Of a DNA stretch of 64,000 nucleotides, positions 58,981-64,000 are shown one piece after another. Each line of letters opens with the position of its first letter. The first letter of the stretch is position 1. The notes under the pieces were generated by a model. It was not told where the DNA came from, searched no databases, and saw only the letters and a program-made list of their open reading frames with translations. Source of the DNA: Microbacterium oxydans (GTDB lineage Bacteria > Actinomycetota > Actinomycetes > Actinomycetales > Microbacteriaceae); contig NZ_JYIV01000015.1 in NCBI RefSeq assembly GCF_000956405.1, positions 25,694-89,693 on the forward strand, in the 5' to 3' direction. Made by a program: the position numbers and the translations under genes.

Positions 58981-61900
58981 ATGCCGTTCCAGACCAGCCT
59001 GCCCAATGCCAGGCCGCGTGCACACGAGCCGCGGCGCAGATCACTTCTGGATCGGCTCCGCCTCTCCCGCGCGCGCCGGAAACCGCTGGCCGTCGTCGCC
59101 CTGCTGACTCTCGTGGCGGCAGGACTCGTCGTCCCCGCGACCACGGCGACCGCGGCTCCCGGTGATGCCGCGCAGTTGTACCTCGGACCGTCCTACGAGG
59201 ACGCGATCGTCGGATCGGACAAGGATCTGACCGCGCCGACGGAGTGCCCGTCGAACTCCGTGCTCACCGGGGTGCAGACCGAGAACCGCCAGCAGACCGC
59301 TCCGTCCAGTCCCAATGCGAACTCGATCCTGGTGCGCTTCAGCCTGCAGTGCTCGACCATCACCGTGAGCAACGCGGGCGTCGTCACCGGCACGGTGAAC
59401 CCGACCTGGATCACCGGCCCCACTTGGGATCAGAGCCGCGGCAACGTGCAGACCGGCACCTGCCCTGCGAACACCTTCGCGCATCGCATCACCGGCACGA
59501 CCTATGTCGGCGACAACGGGGCACGCTGGCCGTCGTCCGTCCAGATCACCTGCCGCCCCATGATCCTCACCGCGGCGGGGCAGCTCCGCGTCGACCTCGC
59601 GGCGACTCCGACGGTCCTGACCATCGGCGAGAACTTCAACACCAACGGCGGCCTCCAGACACCGACCCCGCGCTGCGGCCCCGGCGACACCACCGGCACC
59701 AGCGACATCCTGGTCCGCGGCTACCGCGCGCAGGGCGGCGGTGAGGGCATCGACGGCTTCAACCCCTCGTGCGCCACGATCCCCGACGACTTCGGCGACG
59801 CGCCGGCCAGCTACGGTTCCGCCTCCCATGAGCTGAACGCCGCGACCTACCTCGGCTGGTCGGCCGATGCCGAGACCGCGATGCAGTACAGCGCGAACGC
59901 CACTGGCGACAACCAGGTCGGCGGCACCGCTCCGAACCAGTTCATCGACGACGAGAACGGCGTCTCCACGTTCGGCCCCATCACGGCAGGTGTCACCAGC
60001 AGCTACTCCGTGTCGGTGCTGGTCGCGAACAAGGTGCCCGGCACGACGGCGACCCTCGTCGGCTGGGTCGACTTCAACCGCAACGGCGTCTTCGATGCCA
60101 ACGAGGGCGTCTCCACCACCGTGCCGGCCGGAACTCCCGACGGGTCGTCCGTGACGCTCACCTGGCCCGGCATCATCTCCCAGACGGTCGCGGGCCCCAC
60201 CTTCGCCCGATTCCGGATCACAAGCGGCACCGACCTGACGCCGGCAACTCCGACGGGGGCGGCCCTCACCGGCGAAGTAGAGGACTACGCCCTCACCATC
60301 GCCGCAGCGAACCCCGGCATCTCGGTGCTCAAGACCGCGACACCGTCGGGACCGGAAGCGTTCACCGTCGGGCAGGTCATCACCTACTCGTTCCTGGTGA
60401 CCAACACGGGCGACGTGCCTCTCACCGGCGTCGCGGTCACCGAGACCGCGTTCAACGGCACCGGCACGATGTCTCCCGCCGTGTGTCCGACCACCACCCT
60501 GGCGGCGGGCGCATCGACCACGTGCACCGCGAACTACACGCTCACGCAGGCTGACATCGACAGGGGCTCGCTGTCCAACACCGCGACGGCGACCGGAACC
60601 CCTCCCGGCATCCTCACCCCTCCGGTCTCCCCGCCCTCGTCCGTGACGGTGCCGGCTGCGCCGGCTCCGGCGATCACGCTCGTCAAGAGCGCGAACACCA
60701 CCGAGATCACCTCCGCGGGCCAGGCGATCACCTACTCGTTCCTGGTGACGAACACGGGCAACGTCACGCTCTCCAACGTGTCGGTGGCGGAGACGGCGTT
60801 CTCGGGCACGGGCACCGCTCCCGTGGTGACCTGCCCGGCGGGAGCAGCATCGCTGGCGCCCGCCGCACAGGTCACGTGTCAGGCGACCTACACGACGACC
60901 GCGGCCGACTATCGCGCCGACTCCCTCGACAACACGGCGACGGCGACCGGTACGCCGCCGACGGGTACGCCTCCGGTGTCGCCGCCGTCGACCCTCGAGA
61001 TCCCGGTCGTGCCCGCTCCTGCGTTGACCGTGGCCAAGTCGGCCGACCTCGAGGAGCTGACCGCCGCGGGTCAGACGATCAACTACTCCTTCCTGGTGAC
61101 CAACACGGGCAACGTGACGATCACGGACGTATCGGTGACGGAGACGGCGTTCTCGGGCACCGGCACCGCTCCCGTGGTGACGTGTCCTGCGGGCGCGGCA
61201 TCTCTCGCGGCGGGAGCCAGCGTGACCTGCACCGCGTCGTACGTGGTGACCCAGGCCGATATCGATGCGGGTGGTGTGACGAACACCGCCACGACGACGG
61301 GCACCCCTCCGACGGGCACACCTCCGGTCTCTCCGCCCTCGACGGTCGAGGTGCCGGTCGATCCCGCTCCCGGGATCTCGGTGGTGAAGTCGGCGAGCCC
61401 GAACACCGCTGAGGCGTATGTGGTGGGTCAGGAGATCACGTACTCGTTCGTCGTCACCAACACGGGCAACGTCACCCTCCGCGATGTGACCGTGGACGAG
61501 GGGACCTTCACGGGGTCGGGGACGCTGTCGCCGATCACCTGCCCCGCGGGGGCGGCGTCGCTGGCACCGGGTCTGCAGGTGGTGTGCACCGCCTCGTACG
61601 TGTTGACCCAGGCGGATGTCAACGCCGGGAGCGTGTCGAACTCGGCCACCGCGACGGGTGTCCCGCCGACGGGCACGCCGCCCGTGTCGCCGCCGTCGAC
61701 GGTCGAGGTCCCGGTGGATCCGGCTCCGGCGATGACGGTGGTGAAGTCGGCCGATCTGCAGCAGCTGACGGCTGCGGGGCAGACGATCAACTACTCCTTC
61801 CTCGCGACCAACACCGGCAACGTGACCCTCACGGACGTGACGATCACGGAGACGGCGTTTTCCGGCACGGGGACGGCTCCGGTCGTGACCTGTCCGGCTG

Positions 61901-63945
61901 ATGCGGCTTCGCTGATCCCGGGGGCCAACGTGACCTGCACGGCGTCGTACGTGGTGACCCAGGCTGACGTGGATGCCGGTGGTGTGACGAACACGGCCAC
62001 GACCACGGGTACGCCGCCGACGGGCACGCCTCCGGTGTCGCCGCCGTCGACGGTCGAGGTGCCGGTGGAGCCGGCTCCGGCGATGACGGTGGTGAAGTCG
62101 GCCGATCTGCAGCAGCTCACGGCTGCGGGTCAGACGATCAACTACTCCTTCCTCGTCTCCAACACCGGCAATGTGACGCTCACTGATGTCTCGGTGACGG
62201 AGACGGCGTTCTCGGGAACGGGTACGGCGCCGGTCGTGACGTGTCCGGCGGGTGCGGCATCTCTCGCGCCGGGAACGGATGTGACGTGCACGGCGTCGTA
62301 CGTGGTGACGCAGGCTGATATCGATGCGGGTGGTGTCGCGAACACCGCGACGACCACGGGTACTCCGCCGACCGGCACGCCTCCGGTGTCGCCGCCGTCG
62401 ACGGTCGAGGTGCCGGTGGATCCGGCGCCGGCGATGACGGTGGTGAAGTCGGCCGATCTGCAGCAGCTGACCGCTGCAGGCCAGACGATCAACTACTCGT
62501 TCCTGGTGTCCAACACCGGGAATGTGACGCTCACGGGGGTCTCGGTGACGGAGACCGCGTTCTCGGGGACCGGGACGGCTCCGGTCGTGACCTGTCCGGC
62601 CGGTGCGGCCTCGCTCGCGCCGGGAGCCGACGTGACGTGCACGGCGTCGTACGTGGTGACGCAGGCCGACATGGATGCGGGCGGTGTGACGAACACGGCC
62701 ACGACGACGGGTACGCCGCCGACCGGCACACCTCCGGTCTCGCCGCCGTCGACCGTGGAAGTGCCGGTGGGGCCGGATCCCGGGATCTCGGTGGTGAAGT
62801 CGGCCAGCCCGAACACCGCTGACGCCTATGTCGTGGGCCAGGAGATCACGTACTCGTTCGTGGTGACCAACACCGGAAACGTGACGCTGACCAACGTGAC
62901 CGTGCAGGAGGGGACATTCACGGGGTCGGGCACGCTGTCGCCGATCACCTGCCCCGCGGGCGCGGCGTCGCTGGCTCCGAGCGTCCAGGTGGTGTGCACC
63001 GCCACGTACGTCCTGACCCAGGAAGACGTGGACGCGGGGAGCGTATCGAACTCGGCCACCGCGACGGGTGTCCCGCCGACGGGTGGCACGCCGCCCGTCT
63101 CCCCGCCGTCGACCACGGAGATTCCGGTCACTCCCGCCCCCGGCGTGAGCATCGTGAAGTCCGCGACGCCGGAGACCATGACGACCGTGGGGCAGACGCT
63201 CTCGTACTCGTTCGTGGTCACCAACACCGGCAATGTCACCCTGACCGACGTCACCGTCGACGAGACGGCGTTCTCCGGCTCCGGCTCGCTGTCCGCCATC
63301 GAATGCCCGGAGGGCGCCGCACGCGTGCTCCCCGGCCAGATCATCACGTGCACGGCCGAGTACCGCACGACGCAGGCGGATGTGGACTCGGGTCTGCTGA
63401 CGAACACCGCGACCGCGACGGGCACCCCGCCTTCGGGGCAACCTCCGGTGTCGCCGCCGTCGACCGTCGAGGTGCCCTTCGACGGGGACAACTCGCTCGG
63501 ACTCGAGAAGCGCGCCAACCCGGTCGACGTGAACGGCAACGGCGTGATCGATCCGGGCGACCGCATCGAATGGACGATCATCGTGACGAACACGGGCGCT
63601 CAGACCATCGCCGACATCGTGGTGTCCGACCCCACAGCCGGAGCGGTCACCTGCCCTGCGACCAGCCTCGCCTCCGGGGAGCAGATGACCTGCACGGTTC
63701 CTGCGCACACGGTGACTGCTGCCGATGTGCGCAGCGGTCAGGTGCGCAACGTCGCGACGGCCACGGGCACCCCGCCCGGAGGAGACCCCATCGACCCGCC
63801 GAGCTCGGAGACGATCACGCGGGTGTTCCCGCCCCCGCCGCCCACGCTGGCCGTGACCGGTGGCACGCTGTCGGTCGGCCTGCTGTTCGGAGGGCTGATG
63901 CTGGTCGTGGGTTCGGCGCTCCTGCGACGGCGTCGAGTGAGCTGA
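58981..63945 (+). CDS. Sortase-anchored surface protein with GEVED-like domain and ten DUF11-type repeats
   Basis: The product is 1654 residues from ATG 58981 (GAGGGGG upstream). A long signal peptide (basic RRRSLLDRLRLSRARR, then VVALLTLVAAGLVV, cleavage near TATAA) leads to a unique domain (about 60-265). A GEVED-like domain follows (about 269-440: DDFGDAPASYG, WVDFNRNGVFDANEGVS, GEVEDYALTI). Ten repeats of about 118 residues then run to about 1620, each beginning like SVVKSA and containing YSFLVTNTGNVTL and NTATATGTPP. The C-terminus has LAVTGG, a hydrophobic segment and RRRR, a LAxTG-type sorting signal. Probable adhesin or structural stalk. No sortase gene is in the window. Confidence 0.9.
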   Translation: MPFQTSLPNARPRAHEPRRRSLLDRLRLSRARRKPLAVVALLTLVAAGLVVPATTATAAPGDAAQLYLGPSYEDAIVGSDKDLTAPTECPSNSVLTGVQTENRQQTAPSSPNANSILVRFSLQCSTITVSNAGVVTGTVNPTWITGPTWDQSRGNVQTGTCPANTFAHRITGTTYVGDNGARWPSSVQITCRPMILTAAGQLRVDLAATPTVLTIGENFNTNGGLQTPTPRCGPGDTTGTSDILVRGYRAQGGGEGIDGFNPSCATIPDDFGDAPASYGSASHELNAATYLGWSADAETAMQYSANATGDNQVGGTAPNQFIDDENGVSTFGPITAGVTSSYSVSVLVANKVPGTTATLVGWVDFNRNGVFDANEGVSTTVPAGTPDGSSVTLTWPGIISQTVAGPTFARFRITSGTDLTPATPTGAALTGEVEDYALTIAAANPGISVLKTATPSGPEAFTVGQVITYSFLVTNTGDVPLTGVAVTETAFNGTGTMSPAVCPTTTLAAGASTTCTANYTLTQADIDRGSLSNTATATGTPPGILTPPVSPPSSVTVPAAPAPAITLVKSANTTEITSAGQAITYSFLVTNTGNVTLSNVSVAETAFSGTGTAPVVTCPAGAASLAPAAQVTCQATYTTTAADYRADSLDNTATATGTPPTGTPPVSPPSTLEIPVVPAPALTVAKSADLEELTAAGQTINYSFLVTNTGNVTITDVSVTETAFSGTGTAPVVTCPAGAASLAAGASVTCTASYVVTQADIDAGGVTNTATTTGTPPTGTPPVSPPSTVEVPVDPAPGISVVKSASPNTAEAYVVGQEITYSFVVTNTGNVTLRDVTVDEGTFTGSGTLSPITCPAGAASLAPGLQVVCTASYVLTQADVNAGSVSNSATATGVPPTGTPPVSPPSTVEVPVDPAPAMTVVKSADLQQLTAAGQTINYSFLATNTGNVTLTDVTITETAFSGTGTAPVVTCPADAASLIPGANVTCTASYVVTQADVDAGGVTNTATTTGTPPTGTPPVSPPSTVEVPVEPAPAMTVVKSADLQQLTAAGQTINYSFLVSNTGNVTLTDVSVTETAFSGTGTAPVVTCPAGAASLAPGTDVTCTASYVVTQADIDAGGVANTATTTGTPPTGTPPVSPPSTVEVPVDPAPAMTVVKSADLQQLTAAGQTINYSFLVSNTGNVTLTGVSVTETAFSGTGTAPVVTCPAGAASLAPGADVTCTASYVVTQADMDAGGVTNTATTTGTPPTGTPPVSPPSTVEVPVGPDPGISVVKSASPNTADAYVVGQEITYSFVVTNTGNVTLTNVTVQEGTFTGSGTLSPITCPAGAASLAPSVQVVCTATYVLTQEDVDAGSVSNSATATGVPPTGGTPPVSPPSTTEIPVTPAPGVSIVKSATPETMTTVGQTLSYSFVVTNTGNVTLTDVTVDETAFSGSGSLSAIECPEGAARVLPGQIITCTAEYRTTQADVDSGLLTNTATATGTPPSGQPPVSPPSTVEVPFDGDNSLGLEKRANPVDVNGNGVIDPGDRIEWTIIVTNTGAQTIADIVVSDPTAGAVTCPATSLASGEQMTCTVPAHTVTAADVRSGQVRNVATATGTPPGGDPIDPPSSETITRVFPPPPPTLAVTGGTLSVGLLFGGLMLVVGSALLRRRRVS
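61732..62793 (+). repeat. Nearly identical 354-bp repeats inside the surface-protein gene
   Basis: Three consecutive repeat units begin with the same GATGACGGTGGTGAAGTCGG at about 61732, 62086 and 62440, spaced 354 bases. The unit starting CGGGATCTCGGTGGTGAAGT at 61371 recurs at 62781, 1410 bases later. The near identity implies recent duplication or gene conversion and makes copy number likely to vary between strains. Confidence 0.8.
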
Positions 63946-63955
63946 TCGTCGGTCA

Positions 63956-63992
63956 GTGGGCGGAGGTCGGGATTCCCGGGCACTCCGCCCAC
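63956..63992. terminator. Hairpin terminator after the surface-protein gene
   Basis: 10-bp perfect arms GTGGGCGGAG (63956-63965) and CTCCGCCCAC (63983-63992) lie 10 bases after the stop codon. Confidence 0.6.
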
Positions 63993-64000
63993 CCCGGCCC

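Noticed and set aside
61371..62793. CRISPR-like periodic repeats
   Set aside because: The period is 354 bp, in frame, and the repeats encode DUF11-type domains in an open reading frame.

Overview
The window is a chromosome segment of a very GC-rich Gram-positive actinobacterium. Third-position G/C codon bias, frequent GTG starts, ATGA/GTGA stop-start overlaps, LAxTG-type sorting signals, a DUF222-HNH gene, a ChrB-type regulator and an RND pump with no adaptor partner point to Microbacteriaceae, most likely Microbacterium. The genus is an inference from gene content and style. I saw no rRNA, tRNA, CRISPR array, transposase or prophage block.

Layout. 1-1.3 kb: a truncated WYL regulator divergent from an alpha/beta hydrolase. 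1.3-7.4 kb: an RND exporter with an inserted coiled coil, divergent from an acyltransferase-CapA fusion. 7.6-10.7 kb: a stand-alone HExxH metalloprotease and two secreted or wall proteins, one sortase-anchored with chaplin-like repeats and one broken by a one-base frameshift in a C6 tract. 10.7-12.7 kb: dnaB behind an AT-rich region with DnaA boxes. 12.7-21 kb: small regulator-plus-target pairs (ChrB/MFS, WYL/epoxide hydrolase, Lrp/LysE), VanZ, a methyltransferase and an S4 protein. 21-24 kb: a two-component system with a membrane-anchored partner. 24-28.8 kb: Imm5-like, DUF6194, twin-MerR, DeoR and DUF4406 genes, with two copies of a 63-65 bp palindromic element.

27.4-34.7 kb: an LLM monooxygenase divergent from a compact run of a divergent S-adenosylhomocysteine-hydrolase-like protein, an amidohydrolase, a DUF985 cupin and a polar-amino-acid-type ABC importer. 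This looks like an uptake-and-degradation unit for an unknown nucleoside-like or amino-acid-like compound. 34.8-41.2 kb: membrane acyltransferase-like protein, PnuC, PAT-like acetyltransferase, membrane protein, DUF222-HNH nuclease behind a LexA-like box, and DUF808.

41.3-53.8 kb: a complete sialic acid unit. It has a FadR-type GntR repressor, a peptide/sugar-type ABC importer with permease and ATPase fused in one chain, NanA-like lyase, ROK kinase, NanE epimerase, a DUF4862 protein and a secreted multidomain sialidase. Near-identical operators (ATCAGACATCAGAYGT) lie just downstream of TAGAGT -10 boxes at the importer promoter and the sialidase promoter. The repressor therefore probably controls release, import and breakdown together.

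53.9-58.8 kb: oxidative stress genes (msrB-msrA, DoxX/HxlR pair, catalase, Fur-family regulator). 59-64 kb: a 1654-residue sortase-anchored surface protein made of a GEVED-like domain and ten DUF11-type repeats, several nearly identical at the DNA level.
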